This document shows, piece by piece, positions 44,322 through 52,975 of a stretch of DNA of 64,000 bases (positions are counted from its first letter, which is position 1; each line of letters opens with the position of its first letter). The translations under genes were made by a program, and so were the position numbers. Under the pieces are notes generated by a model. The model was not told the origin of the DNA, searched no databases, and saw only the letters and a list, made by a program, of their open reading frames with translations. The stretch is from an uncultured Dokdonia sp. (lineage in GTDB: Bacteria; Bacteroidota; Bacteroidia; Flavobacteriales; Flavobacteriaceae): contig CANNDF010000001.1 of assembly GCA_947503305.1 (NCBI GenBank), positions 496,001 to 560,000 of the forward strand, given 5' to 3'.

Positions 44322-45545
44322 ATGAAAGCAGCAACTAGAGTACAATTATCGATTATGATGTTCCTTGAGTTTTTTATTTGGGGAGGATGGTTTGTTACCA
44401 TGGGAACTTTTTTAGGAAATAATTTATCGGCGTCTGGAGCAGAAACAGCAATGGCATATTCAACACAATCTTGGGGGGCAATTATTGCACCTTTTATTAT
44501 AGGATTGATTGCCGATCGATTTTTTAATGCAGAAAAGATTTTGGCAGTTTTACATCTTATAGGAGCAGTTTTGATGTATCAAATGTCACAAACGACAGAT
44601 TTTAATGTGTTTTATCCATATGTCTTAGGATATATGATTGCTTATATGCCTACGCTGGCGTTAGTGAATTCTGTGTCATTTAACCAAATGACAGATCCGT
44701 CAAAGGATTTTCCTTTTATTCGTGTATGGGGTACTATAGGATGGATTGTAGCTGGACTATTGATTAGTTTTGCTTTTAAATGGGATTCTACAGAGGGTAT
44801 CGGTAATGGATTACTTGCAAATACGTTTTTAATGACAGCTATTGCATCTGGAATATTAGGAATCTTTAGCTTTACCTTACCTAAAACACCTCCTAGTGGA
44901 AAAGGGGAGAAAGTAAGTATTTCAGATATATTAGGACTTGATGCTTTAAAATTACTAAAGGATAGAAATTTCTTAGTATTTTTTCTTTCGTCTGTTTTAA
45001 TATGTATTCCATTAGCCTTTTATTATCAAAACTTAAGTCCTTTTTTAACCGAATCAGGTGTTGAAAACTCTACAGCCTTAGCATCTATTGGCCAGGTTTC
45101 TGAGGTTGTGTTTATGTTATTATTACCATTTTTCTTCAAAAAATATGGCTTTAAAAAAACCATTCTTGTTGGAATGCTAGCCTGGACACTTCGTTATCTT
45201 CTATTTGCTTACGGAAATACAGGAGATCTTTTCTTTATGGTGATTACAGGTATTGTTTTACATGGAATTTGCTATGACTTTTTCTTTGTGTCTGGACAAA
45301 TCTATACAGATAGTAAAGCTGGAGAAAAAATTAAAAGTTGTGCTCAAGGATTGATCACATTAGCAACGTATGGAGTGGGAATGCTTGTAGGATTTTATGT
45401 GGCTGGAAAAGTAACAGATGCAAATATTATAGGAGAAGGACATGACTGGAATGCAATTTGGATTTTCCCAGCAATTTTTGCTGCTGTAGTATTTATAATC
45501 TTTGCCATAGCATTTAAAAACGAAAAAATAGAATACGCAGAATAA
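44322..45545 (+). CDS. MFS permease (NHS/NupG-like)
   Basis: A 407-residue inner-membrane transporter with twelve predicted helices. It resembles the nucleoside:H+ symporter group (LSIMMFLEFFIWGGWFVTMG, QSWGAIIAPFIIGLIADRFF, FPFIRVWGTIGWIVAGL). The neighbours argue for a sugar or keto-sugar substrate in place of nucleosides. It begins 6 bases after the lipoprotein isomerase gene and is followed 1 base later by the Gfo/Idh gene. The probable role is import of the periplasmic product to the cytosolic enzymes. Confidence 0.9.
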   Translation: MKAATRVQLSIMMFLEFFIWGGWFVTMGTFLGNNLSASGAETAMAYSTQSWGAIIAPFIIGLIADRFFNAEKILAVLHLIGAVLMYQMSQTTDFNVFYPYVLGYMIAYMPTLALVNSVSFNQMTDPSKDFPFIRVWGTIGWIVAGLLISFAFKWDSTEGIGNGLLANTFLMTAIASGILGIFSFTLPKTPPSGKGEKVSISDILGLDALKLLKDRNFLVFFLSSVLICIPLAFYYQNLSPFLTESGVENSTALASIGQVSEVVFMLLLPFFFKKYGFKKTILVGMLAWTLRYLLFAYGNTGDLFFMVITGIVLHGICYDFFFVSGQIYTDSKAGEKIKSCAQGLITLATYGVGMLVGFYVAGKVTDANIIGEGHDWNAIWIFPAIFAAVVFIIFAIAFKNEKIEYAE

Positions 45546-45546
45546 T

Positions 45547-46683
45547 ATGAGTAATAAAATAAAATGGGGCGTCCTAGGCGGTGGTGGCGATAGTTTAATA
45601 GGAGTATTGCATAGAGTAGCAGCAAGTATGTTTGATGCATATCAACTTACAGGAGCTGTTTTTAATCCAGATGTAAACGTTAGTCTGGCTTTTGCTGAAG
45701 AAATAGGAATATCTACAGATCGTATTCATGCAAATCTGGATGAAATGATTGCAGCCGAACTTGCGCGTCCGAAAGAAGAACGAATACAAGTATTTTCAAT
45801 ACTGACTCCTAATTTTCTACATTTTCCGATGGCAAAACAGCTATTGGAAGCAGGATTTCATGTGATTTGTGAAAAACCGATGACCATGACCTATGAAGAG
45901 GCTCTAGAACTTCAATCCATTCAGCAAAAAAATGGGAATATCTTTGGATTAACACATACCTATACGGGGTATCCTATGGTACGCCAGATGAAACAAATGA
46001 TAGCCGATGGTGAAATAGGTGCGATTCAGAAAGTAGATGTTCAATATTATCAAGGATGGATCAATCCATTAATCCATGACGAAGCTCAACGTGCTTCAAC
46101 ATGGCGTTTGAATCCTGAGAAATCAGGAATAAGCTGTTGTATGGGTGATATTGGTGTGCATGCTTTTCAAATGCTTGAATTTGTAACAGGACAAAAGGTG
46201 CAATCTATTTTGGCAGATCTGAATCATTTATATGCAGATAATCAAATGGATATTGATGGTACAGTACTGCTTCGTTTAGGAGAATATACCAAAGGAGTTC
46301 TTAGATCCAGCCAGATAGCTACTGCCGAAGAAAATAATTTTACTGTAGCCATTTATGGTAAAAAAGCAGCTTTAAAATGGGAACAAGAAAACCCAAACTA
46401 TCTGCACTTACTAGAAGAAGGACAACCTTTAAGAACATTAAAACCTGGACATGGATATAATAGCGAGTTTTCATTAGATGGCACAAAACTACCTCCAGGT
46501 CACCCAGAAGGGATTTTTGATGCAATGGGAAATATCTATAAGGGAGTAGCAAAAGCCATTCGTGGCCAGGATTACCATCAAGGTGAATTCCCTGAAATGA
46601 CTGATGGGGTTAGAGGGATGCATTTTATAGAAAAAGCAGTACAATCTCATCGTGATGGGAATGTGTGGGTGACATTAGAATAA
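45547..46683 (+). CDS. Gfo/Idh/MocA family oxidoreductase (probable glycoside 3-dehydrogenase)
   Basis: A 378-residue NAD(P) enzyme. It has the nucleotide loop GVLGGGGDSLIG, the VICEKPMTMTYEEALELQ motif with the catalytic Lys, and the His block SGISCCMGDIGVHAFQMLEF. In gut Bacteroidota a member of this family oxidises the C3 hydroxyl of glycosides before a DUF1080 lyase. This gene sits 1 base after the permease and upstream of two DUF1080 genes, so the same job is inferred. An exact dispersed palindrome follows 5 bases after the stop. Confidence 0.92.
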   Translation: MSNKIKWGVLGGGGDSLIGVLHRVAASMFDAYQLTGAVFNPDVNVSLAFAEEIGISTDRIHANLDEMIAAELARPKEERIQVFSILTPNFLHFPMAKQLLEAGFHVICEKPMTMTYEEALELQSIQQKNGNIFGLTHTYTGYPMVRQMKQMIADGEIGAIQKVDVQYYQGWINPLIHDEAQRASTWRLNPEKSGISCCMGDIGVHAFQMLEFVTGQKVQSILADLNHLYADNQMDIDGTVLLRLGEYTKGVLRSSQIATAEENNFTVAIYGKKAALKWEQENPNYLHLLEEGQPLRTLKPGHGYNSEFSLDGTKLPPGHPEGIFDAMGNIYKGVAKAIRGQDYHQGEFPEMTDGVRGMHFIEKAVQSHRDGNVWVTLE

Positions 46684-46687
46684 GTAC

Positions 46688-46701
46688 GCTTTCGCGAAAG
46701 C
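46688..46701. repeat. Dispersed palindrome, exact copy (intergenic, Gfo/Idh-isomerase gap)
   Basis: Perfect GCTTTCGCGAAAGC just after the Gfo/Idh stop. A further hairpin (AGAGATT ... AATCTCT, 46730-46762) lies between it and the next start codon. Confidence 0.95.
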
Positions 46702-46777
46702 AAAAAAGAATTTAAACAACTTAAAAATAAGAGATTCGCTTTGCGGATATTAAAAAATCTCTCATCGGGATTTAAAG

Positions 46778-47836
46778 ATGATTATGAAAACAATAAAAGG
46801 ACCCGCAGTATTTTTAGCTCAATTTATGGATGATAAAGCACCATTTAATTCGCTAGATGGACTATGTAAATGGGCAGCAGATTTAGGATATAAAGGCATT
46901 CAAATACCAACATGGGAAAGTAGACTTATTGATCTTACCAAAGCAGGAGAGAGTAAAACGTATTGTGATGAACTCAAAGGGAAGGTCAATGATTATGGTC
47001 TTGAGATTACAGAACTTTCTACCCACTTACAAGGCCAGTTAGTAGCAGTACATCCAGCATATGATTTGATGTTTGATAATTTTGCGCCTGATGACTGCAA
47101 AAACAACCCTAAAAAACGTACAGAATGGGCACGTCAACAAATGATCAGTGCCGCTAGAGCCAGTAAACATTTAGGATTAAATGTAAGTGCCACGTTTAGT
47201 GGATCCTTATTATGGCATACATGGCACCCCTGGCCACAACGTCCTTCAGGACTTGTAGAAATGGGTTTTGAAGAGCTTGCCAAAAGATGGTTACCCTTAC
47301 TGAATGAATATGATGCAAATGGTGTAGATGTGGCTTACGAAATCCATCCGGGTGAAGACTTACACGACGGTGTTACTTTTGAGCGTTTTCTAGAAGCTAC
47401 GGGCAATCATAAACGTTGTAATATCTTATATGACCCGAGTCATTTTGTATTACAGCAATTGGACTATATTGAGTATATAGATCATTACCATGAGTTTATA
47501 AAAGCATTTCATGTCAAGGATTCTGAGTTTAAACCTGATGGTAAACGAGGCGCTTTTGGAGGGTATTCAGACTGGCAAGATCGTGCTGGGCGATATAGAT
47601 CACCAGGTGATGGACAGATAGATTTTAAGACGGTATTTACAAAACTTACGGAATACGGTTGTGATGTTTGGGCTGTTATGGAATGGGAATGTTGTGTAAA
47701 AAGTCCAGAACAAGGAGCTAGAGAAGGAGCACCTTTTATACAAAGTCATATCATAGAAGCGACACAAAAACGATTTGATGATTTTGCTGGTGCCGATATT
47801 GATAAAGAGTTATTAAAGAAAATTTTAGGGCTATAA
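46778..47836 (+). CDS. Cytosolic TIM-barrel sugar isomerase/epimerase-like protein
   Basis: A 352-residue AP-endonuclease-2-type TIM barrel without a signal. Blocks include GYKGIQIPTWESRLIDLTK, DVAYEIHPGEDLHDGVTF, CNILYDPSHFVLQQLDYI, and FHVKDSEFKPDGKR. His and Glu/Asp ligands for a divalent metal are in place. It is near relatives of the proteins that hydrate 2-hydroxy-3-keto-glucal in the Bacteroides 3-keto-glycoside pathway, consistent with its place beside Gfo/Idh and DUF1080 genes. Two nearby ATGs (46778, 46784) are equally possible starts. Confidence 0.9.
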   Translation: MIMKTIKGPAVFLAQFMDDKAPFNSLDGLCKWAADLGYKGIQIPTWESRLIDLTKAGESKTYCDELKGKVNDYGLEITELSTHLQGQLVAVHPAYDLMFDNFAPDDCKNNPKKRTEWARQQMISAARASKHLGLNVSATFSGSLLWHTWHPWPQRPSGLVEMGFEELAKRWLPLLNEYDANGVDVAYEIHPGEDLHDGVTFERFLEATGNHKRCNILYDPSHFVLQQLDYIEYIDHYHEFIKAFHVKDSEFKPDGKRGAFGGYSDWQDRAGRYRSPGDGQIDFKTVFTKLTEYGCDVWAVMEWECCVKSPEQGAREGAPFIQSHIIEATQKRFDDFAGADIDKELLKKILGL

Positions 47837-47838
47837 TT

Positions 47839-48591
47839 ATGAAAAAACTAACCATACTTGCTCTTACAGGAATTCTATTGCTTTCATGTAAGAAGACGGA
47901 AGAATCTCAAGGAATACAGAAACAAGCTGAGGAAAAGACCGTTCAAGAAAAAAAATCTAGCAAGGTTACACCTACCGTTTTTCTTTTTGATGGAAGCTCT
48001 ATGGATCAGTGGAGAGGATATCTTTCTGACGAAATGCCATCAGAATGGACTATCGAAGGAGGGGCTTTGACATTTACTCCTGGAACTACGGGAGGGAAGA
48101 ATATTATATCAAAAGAGACCTATACTAGTTTTGCACTATCCTTAGATTGGAAAGTTTCTGAGGGTGGGAATAGTGGTATTTTTTGGGGAGTTCACGAAGA
48201 TGAGGCTTTCCCAGAAGCTTATCAAACAGGTCCAGAAATTCAAGTTCTAGATGACGAGCGCCATCCAGATGCAAAAGTTGCTAGAGGAACCCATAGAGCA
48301 GGTTCATTATATGATATGATTAAAGCTCCAGATGGCCTTATCAAACCCGCTGGAGAATGGAATACAGTGATTCTTAAAGTAAATCATACAACCAATGAAG
48401 GAATCGTTATTCTAAATAGCAAAGAAGCATTTAGATTCCCTGTTCATGGAGAAAAATGGGAAGCGATGATCTCCGAATCTAAGTTCAAAGATTGGGAAGG
48501 TTTTGGGACTTATCAAACGGGTCATATAGGATTGCAGGATCATGGAGATAAAGTATCCTATCGCAATATTAAGATTAAACGTTTAGATTAA
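47839..48591 (+). CDS. DUF1080 protein (3-keto-glycoside lyase/hydrolase-like), lipoprotein
   Basis: A 250-residue protein with a lipobox (ILLLSCKKT) and a DUF1080/laminin-G-like jellyroll (about 50-250). Typical blocks are FLFDGSSMDQWRGY, GGNSGIFWGVHEDE, GPEIQVLDDERHPD, AGEWNTVILKV and GHIGLQDHGDKVSYRNIKI. The family splits glycosidic bonds of 3-keto-sugars. A lipid anchor puts it in the periplasm. It starts 2 bases after the isomerase stop. A second, diverged copy follows 5 bases after its stop. Confidence 0.9.
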   Translation: MKKLTILALTGILLLSCKKTEESQGIQKQAEEKTVQEKKSSKVTPTVFLFDGSSMDQWRGYLSDEMPSEWTIEGGALTFTPGTTGGKNIISKETYTSFALSLDWKVSEGGNSGIFWGVHEDEAFPEAYQTGPEIQVLDDERHPDAKVARGTHRAGSLYDMIKAPDGLIKPAGEWNTVILKVNHTTNEGIVILNSKEAFRFPVHGEKWEAMISESKFKDWEGFGTYQTGHIGLQDHGDKVSYRNIKIKRLD

Positions 48592-48596
48592 TACAA

Positions 48597-49340
48597 ATGA
48601 AGAAATTAACCCTTTTAGGTGTGCTTTGCATTTTTGCTATGCACACTATGTTAATAGCTCAAGAAGTGACAGATCCAAAAGCTACAGAAGTATGGGATCC
48701 AGAACCTGTTGCTGTATCTTTTAATACAAATAATGTCCCTAGCGATGCCATTGTGCTTTTTGATGGGTCTGATTTGAACAACTGGGAATCTGCACGAGAA
48801 AAAAACGCTCCCGCGTCATGGACTTTAGATAGGGACGGAAGTATGACTGTAAAGCCAGGAGCTGGAGATATAAAAACAAAAGAAACCTTCGGGAGTGTAC
48901 AATTACATTTGGAATGGCGTGCACCTCAAACTATAAAAAGTGAAGGTCAAGGCAGAGGGAATAGCGGCGTCTTTTTTCAGAATAGATATGAAGTACAGAT
49001 TTTAGATAGTTACAAAAATAGGACCTATGCTAACGGGCAAGCTACTGCGGTATATAAGCAATATCCACCACTAGTGAATGCTACAAAACCTTCTACTGAG
49101 TGGCAAACCTATGATATTATTTTTCATGCTCCCGTATTTAATGCTCAAGGGAATAAGGTAAAGTCTGGTACATTTACCGTTATTCATAATGGTGTTGTTG
49201 TACAAGATCATATTGAAATTCTTGGAACTACAGAGTATATAGGTCCTGCAAAAAACCCTCCTCATGGTGAGGATGTGATCAAATTACAAGATCACGGCAA
49301 TCTTGTAAGCTATCGTAATATATGGGTGCGAAGATTATAA
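48597..49340 (+). CDS. DUF1080 protein, second copy, secreted
   Basis: A 247-residue DUF1080 protein with a cleavable signal peptide (1-21, MLIAQE) in place of a lipobox. The jellyroll has IVLFDGSDLNNWESARE, GRGNSGVFFQNRYEVQILDS, STEWQTYDIIFHAP and KLQDHGNLVSYRNIWVRRL. It shares the fold and key residues with its neighbour but little sequence, so the two probably act on different linkages or steps. It is the last gene of the divergent carbohydrate operon; the SdpI-like pair starts 4 bases later. Confidence 0.9.
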   Translation: MKKLTLLGVLCIFAMHTMLIAQEVTDPKATEVWDPEPVAVSFNTNNVPSDAIVLFDGSDLNNWESAREKNAPASWTLDRDGSMTVKPGAGDIKTKETFGSVQLHLEWRAPQTIKSEGQGRGNSGVFFQNRYEVQILDSYKNRTYANGQATAVYKQYPPLVNATKPSTEWQTYDIIFHAPVFNAQGNKVKSGTFTVIHNGVVVQDHIEILGTTEYIGPAKNPPHGEDVIKLQDHGNLVSYRNIWVRRL

Positions 49341-49344
49341 AATA

Positions 49345-49716
49345 ATGGATGATCTTGCTTTAGTTACAAATGAAGTAAAAATTGCAATTGCTAGTAATGC
49401 CTTATTATTTTTGGTTCTGGCGATATATTATAAAGTGAGACCTCCTAAAAAAATTAATCATTTTTATGGGTATCGAACTAGGCGTTCTATGGCCAATGAA
49501 GATGTTTGGAATGTAGCAAATACGTACAGTAGTGCCATTTTTTTTAAACTTTCTATACTTCTTGTTATTACAGGAATTATTTTCATTTTTTTTGAGGTCC
49601 CATATGGTCTTATTATCCATATAGGAATACTTCTTATAGGTATAGGAGTTACTGTATATGCAACAGAAACGTACTTAAATACAGTTTTTAATAAAAACGG
49701 AAAGAGAAGAGGATGA
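49345..49716 (+). CDS. SdpI family membrane protein
   Basis: A 123-residue protein with three predicted helices and the SdpI-type motif KINHFYGYRTRRSMANEDVW between the first two. In Bacillus SdpI is the immunity/signal protein against the SdpC toxin; no SdpC-like toxin is seen here, so function is unknown. It overlaps the next SdpI-like gene by four bases (ATGA). It lies 4 bases after the DUF1080 gene, so it may be read through from the sugar operon. Confidence 0.82.
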   Translation: MDDLALVTNEVKIAIASNALLFLVLAIYYKVRPPKKINHFYGYRTRRSMANEDVWNVANTYSSAIFFKLSILLVITGIIFIFFEVPYGLIIHIGILLIGIGVTVYATETYLNTVFNKNGKRRG

Positions 49717-50045
49717 ATACAAATCATATTATAACGATAATTACACCAGCACTTATAGCTTTTGTTGCTTTTATCATAGTTCGATATTTTCCTCCATCTA
49801 TAGATAAATCTTTTATGTCGCAAGCACCACAATGGTGGGCTAGAGATCAAGATACCTGGGATAAAGCGTATGCTTTTTTAGCAAAAAAATACATGTATTA
49901 TTCCATATTACTAGCAATTATCTGTATATCCTTGTTATTTATAGATTGGGAGTATGGAATATCTCTTAGTTATATTCTTTTGATAGTTTTGATACTATAT
50001 GCACAATATCAAGTTAGAACTTATATGCAAAACAAGATAAAATAA
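49713..50045 (+). CDS. SdpI-like membrane protein, second copy
   Basis: A 110-residue protein with three predicted helices and a shortened SdpI-type loop (SQAPQWWARDQDTWDKAYAF). It appears to be a diverged partner of the gene just upstream, which it overlaps by four bases. Its precise function is unknown. An exact dispersed palindrome follows its stop by 8 bases. Confidence 0.7.
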   Translation: MNTNHIITIITPALIAFVAFIIVRYFPPSIDKSFMSQAPQWWARDQDTWDKAYAFLAKKYMYYSILLAIICISLLFIDWEYGISLSYILLIVLILYAQYQVRTYMQNKIK

Positions 50046-50053
50046 AGAATTAC

Positions 50054-50067
50054 GCTTTCGCGAAAGC
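50054..50067. repeat. Dispersed palindrome, exact copy (intergenic, after SdpI-like gene)
   Basis: Perfect GCTTTCGCGAAAGC between the SdpI-like pair and the yicC gene. Confidence 0.95.
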
Positions 50068-50148
50068 TTACCTATTACATTATAATAAGGGGATCTACAT
50101 TTGAGGGGATCTTACATTTGTATCTCTATATCGTCATCTCAAAACTCG

Positions 50149-50156
50149 TATCTTTG
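50149..50156 (+). promoter_or_regulatory. Candidate -7 box near yicC
   Basis: TATCTTTG fits TAnnTTTG but ends only 5 bases before the ATG, which would imply a nearly leaderless transcript. TACATTTG boxes at 50096-50103 and 50113-50120 are alternatives. Confidence 0.35.
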
Positions 50157-50161
50157 CGACT

Positions 50162-51019
50162 ATGATAAAATCAATGACAGGGTTCGGGAAGAGTGTGTTA
50201 CAACTTCCTGGGAAAAAGATCACTATAGAAGTCAAGTCACTGAATAGCAAGAGTCTTGATTTAAATGCCCGTATTCCTTCTACATATCGGGAGAAAGAAC
50301 TTGCTATGCGTAATTTAGTAGCAAAATCTCTAGTACGTGGTAAAGTAGACTTTGCTCTATATGTAGAGAGTACAGGAGAAGTTACAAATACCAAGGTAAA
50401 TGAAGGAGTTGTAAAAGAGTATATGAATCAGTTAGGCAATGTTACAGATGGTGACCCTGTTGAATTGTTAAAGATGGCTGTCAGACTTCCAGACGCTCTT
50501 AAAACAGAACGTGAAGAAATGGATGAAAATGAATACAAAAGTATTCTAGATAACCTTAAAATAGCTTTACGAGAAATAAATACTTATCGTGCAGATGAAG
50601 GCTCATCTCTAAAGATAGAATTTGAAAATAGAATCAAAAACCTTCTACGATTACTCGAAGAGGTCATTACTATGGATGTAGATCGTCTTGAGAATGTAAA
50701 AGTACGATTAGAAAAAGCGGTGGCTGACCTTAAAGTAGAGTTGGATGCAAATCGTTTTGAACAAGAACTGATTTACTATTTAGAAAAGTATGATATTACA
50801 GAAGAAAAAGTGCGTCTTAAAAACCATTTGGAATACTTTACTGAAGCATTAAATTCTGAAGATTCTAATGGTAAGAAACTAGGATTTATAGGCCAGGAAA
50901 TAGGTCGAGAAATTAATACAATAGGATCAAAGTCTAATTATGCACCCATGCAGCAGTTAGTAGTTCAAATGAAGGATGAACTAGAGAAGATCAAAGAGCA
51001 AGTGTTGAATGTATTATAA
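50162..51019 (+). CDS. YicC family endoribonuclease-like protein
   Basis: A 285-residue protein of the YicC/YloC family, now linked to RNA cleavage and turnover. It begins MIKSMTGFGKSVLQLPGKKI, has the long coiled-coil centre (about 150-215) and ends in the DUF1732-type domain (KNHLEYFTEALNSEDSNGKKLGF, then EIGREINTIGSKSNYAPMQQ). The gene precedes gmk and nadD, the usual order in Bacteroidota. Its start ATG at 50161/50162 is immediately after a TATCTTTG box. Confidence 0.92.
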   Translation: MIKSMTGFGKSVLQLPGKKITIEVKSLNSKSLDLNARIPSTYREKELAMRNLVAKSLVRGKVDFALYVESTGEVTNTKVNEGVVKEYMNQLGNVTDGDPVELLKMAVRLPDALKTEREEMDENEYKSILDNLKIALREINTYRADEGSSLKIEFENRIKNLLRLLEEVITMDVDRLENVKVRLEKAVADLKVELDANRFEQELIYYLEKYDITEEKVRLKNHLEYFTEALNSEDSNGKKLGFIGQEIGREINTIGSKSNYAPMQQLVVQMKDELEKIKEQVLNVL

Positions 51020-51027
51020 CATATATA

Positions 51028-51645
51028 GTGACAAAAATAAACCAACACTCAGGTAAGCTTATTGTTTTTTCGGCACCATCTGGAAGTGGAAAAACAACGA
51101 TTGTAAGGCACTTATTAGAACAAGAACAATTCAATCTAGAGTTTAGTATATCTGCAACAAGTAGAGAAGCTAGAGGTGAGGAAAAAGATGGGAAAGACTA
51201 TTATTTCATATCTCTAAAAGAATTTAAACAGCATATTAAAAATGAAGACTTTTTAGAGTGGGAAGAGGTATATCGTGATAATTTTTACGGAACGCTAAAA
51301 GAAGAGGTACATCGTATCTGGGCGATGGGCAAGCATGTTATTTTTGATATAGATGTTGTAGGGGGCTTACGAATCAAAAAGAAGTTCCCAGAGCGCACTC
51401 TTGCAGTTTTTGTAAAACCTCCTAGTGTTGATGAACTTAAAATCAGGCTTAAAAAAAGAAAAACAGAGAGCGAAGACAAAATTAATATGCGTATTGCAAA
51501 GGCTTCTGTAGAACTTGCAACAGCTCCTCAGTTTGATCATATTATCCTTAATGATCATTTGGAGAATGCATTAGAAGAAGCCGAAGGGCTAGTTGCAAAA
51601 TTTATTAAAATCCCTTTACGCAGGGATGAGGAAGAAGAAGAATGA
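51028..51645 (+). CDS. gmk: Guanylate kinase
   Basis: It phosphorylates GMP to GDP with ATP. The 205-residue protein has the P-loop FSAPSGSGKTTIVRHLL, the GMP-binding SATSREARGEEKDGKDYYFI region and EVYRDNFYGTLKEEV. The lid Arg block KKRKTESEDKINMRI is intact. The start is GTG at 51028, 8 bases after the yicC stop. The acidic tail (RRDEEEEE) is short and unusual but common in such genes. It sits between yicC and nadD in a probable operon. Confidence 0.96.
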   Translation: MTKINQHSGKLIVFSAPSGSGKTTIVRHLLEQEQFNLEFSISATSREARGEEKDGKDYYFISLKEFKQHIKNEDFLEWEEVYRDNFYGTLKEEVHRIWAMGKHVIFDIDVVGGLRIKKKFPERTLAVFVKPPSVDELKIRLKKRKTESEDKINMRIAKASVELATAPQFDHIILNDHLENALEEAEGLVAKFIKIPLRRDEEEEE

Positions 51646-51699
51646 TATTCAATTCTTCCTATTTCTTATTATAAATAAAACGATTCTATCTTTTTGACT

Positions 51700-52278
51700 A
51701 TGAAAATAGGTTTATACTTTGGTACATTTAACCCCATTCATGTAGGACATCTAGCTATTGCAAATCACATGGTTGAGTATAGTGATTTAGATAAAATATG
51801 GATGGTCATTACTCCCCATAACCCATTTAAGAAAAAGAGTAGTTTATTAGATAATCATCATCGATATCAGATGGTACAACGGGCATTAGATGATTATCCC
51901 AAAATAGAGGCAAGTACCATAGAGTTTGATTTACCTCAACCTAATTATACAGTCCATACTCTGGTAGTTCTTCAGGAAAAATATCCAACATATGAATTTT
52001 GTTTGATTATGGGGGAGGACAATCTTAAAAGCCTCCACAAATGGAAGAACTATGAGGTGATTTTAAAAAATCATAATATCTATGTATACCCTCGTATTTC
52101 AAATGGTGACATTGTATCAGAATTTTTAAATCACCCAAAAATTCATCGTATTGCCGCTCCTATAATGGAGATATCATCTACTGCAATTCGTAATGGGGTT
52201 GCTGCTAAAAAAAATATACGCCCCCTATTACCTGAAGCTGTATTTTTATATATGGATGAAATGAACTTCTATAAGTAA
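51700..52278 (+). CDS. nadD: Nicotinate-nucleotide adenylyltransferase
   Basis: It makes deamido-NAD from nicotinate mononucleotide and ATP. The 192-residue protein has the nucleotidylyltransferase motif GLYFGTFNPIHVGHLAIAN with the HxGH pair, then MVITPHNPFKKKSSL, CLIMGEDNLKSLHKW, and the C-terminal ISSTAIRNGVAAKKNIRPLL motif. I use the ATG at 51700; a TTG two codons earlier (51694) is in frame but less likely. It is separated from gmk by 54 bases. Confidence 0.95.
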   Translation: MKIGLYFGTFNPIHVGHLAIANHMVEYSDLDKIWMVITPHNPFKKKSSLLDNHHRYQMVQRALDDYPKIEASTIEFDLPQPNYTVHTLVVLQEKYPTYEFCLIMGEDNLKSLHKWKNYEVILKNHNIYVYPRISNGDIVSEFLNHPKIHRIAAPIMEISSTAIRNGVAAKKNIRPLLPEAVFLYMDEMNFYK

Positions 52279-52310
52279 TTCATTTATTTAAGAAAGTACT
52301 TCCTTAGCGA

Positions 52311-52811
52311 TTATTCTTCTATATGTGGAATCCTTAAAACTTGCCCTGGATAGATTTTATCTGGATCCGTAAGCATAGGCTTATTTGCCTCAAAAATAAT
52401 AGGGTATTTCATAGCATCACCGTACATATTTTTTGCAATTTTACTGAGGTAATCTCCTTTTTCAACAGTATAGAAACGAGCTTCTGGAGTTATATTCTCT
52501 ACTTCCATTTGATCATCTACTGTTGCAATACCTTCTGTATTTCCAATCACAAGAATTATCTTTTCCTTGGTAGCTTGGTCCAATGCTAGACCACTCACAG
52601 TAGCATTTTCGCTATCAATAATGATAGATAAGTTTTGTATTTCCAGACCTAAGTCATTAATGGTTTCAGACATATTATTTGCAGCTACCTTATTTGCAGT
52701 AGCAATTTTTGCAAGTACTTCGGCTGTCTTCTCAGCTTCTTCCTCTGCATCTGTTTTTCCTATACCAAAAACTTTGGCTCCCGCATTTTTAATAAATGAA
52801 AATAATCCCAT
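52311..52811 (-). CDS. BON/LysM domain protein (Kbp/YgaU-like)
   Basis: A 166-residue cytosolic or envelope-associated protein: a lead helix (1-30), a BON-type region (about 35-100, ATVSGLALDQATKEKIILVI) and a C-terminal LysM domain (about 112-162, YTVEKGDYLSKIAKNMYGDA). This architecture is that of YgaU/Kbp, a potassium-binding protein in E. coli. No signal peptide is visible, so K+ binding in the cytosol is the inferred role. It is convergent with nadD. Confidence 0.88.
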   Translation of the reverse strand: MGLFSFIKNAGAKVFGIGKTDAEEEAEKTAEVLAKIATANKVAANNMSETINDLGLEIQNLSIIIDSENATVSGLALDQATKEKIILVIGNTEGIATVDDQMEVENITPEARFYTVEKGDYLSKIAKNMYGDAMKYPIIFEANKPMLTDPDKIYPGQVLRIPHIEE

Positions 52812-52909
52812 AATTTCTTCTTTAGATTAGTGTTGTTTCTTACAATAGAAAGTTACAAAATTTAAAGGGGAATTAGGTTTTATTTTATAGGTTTACTTGA
52901 TAACAAAAA

Positions 52910-52949
52910 GAAACCGCCCACACTAATTAACACTTAGGTGAGCGGTTTC
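52910..52949 (-). terminator. Terminator of the lipoprotein gene at 52976
   Basis: GAAACCGC (52910-52917) pairs with GCGGTTTC (52942-52949), with a further CAC/GTG pairing inside. It lies 26 bases past the stop. Confidence 0.75.
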
Positions 52950-52975
52950 AAACTAAATAACCAACCAAAAAGTCT

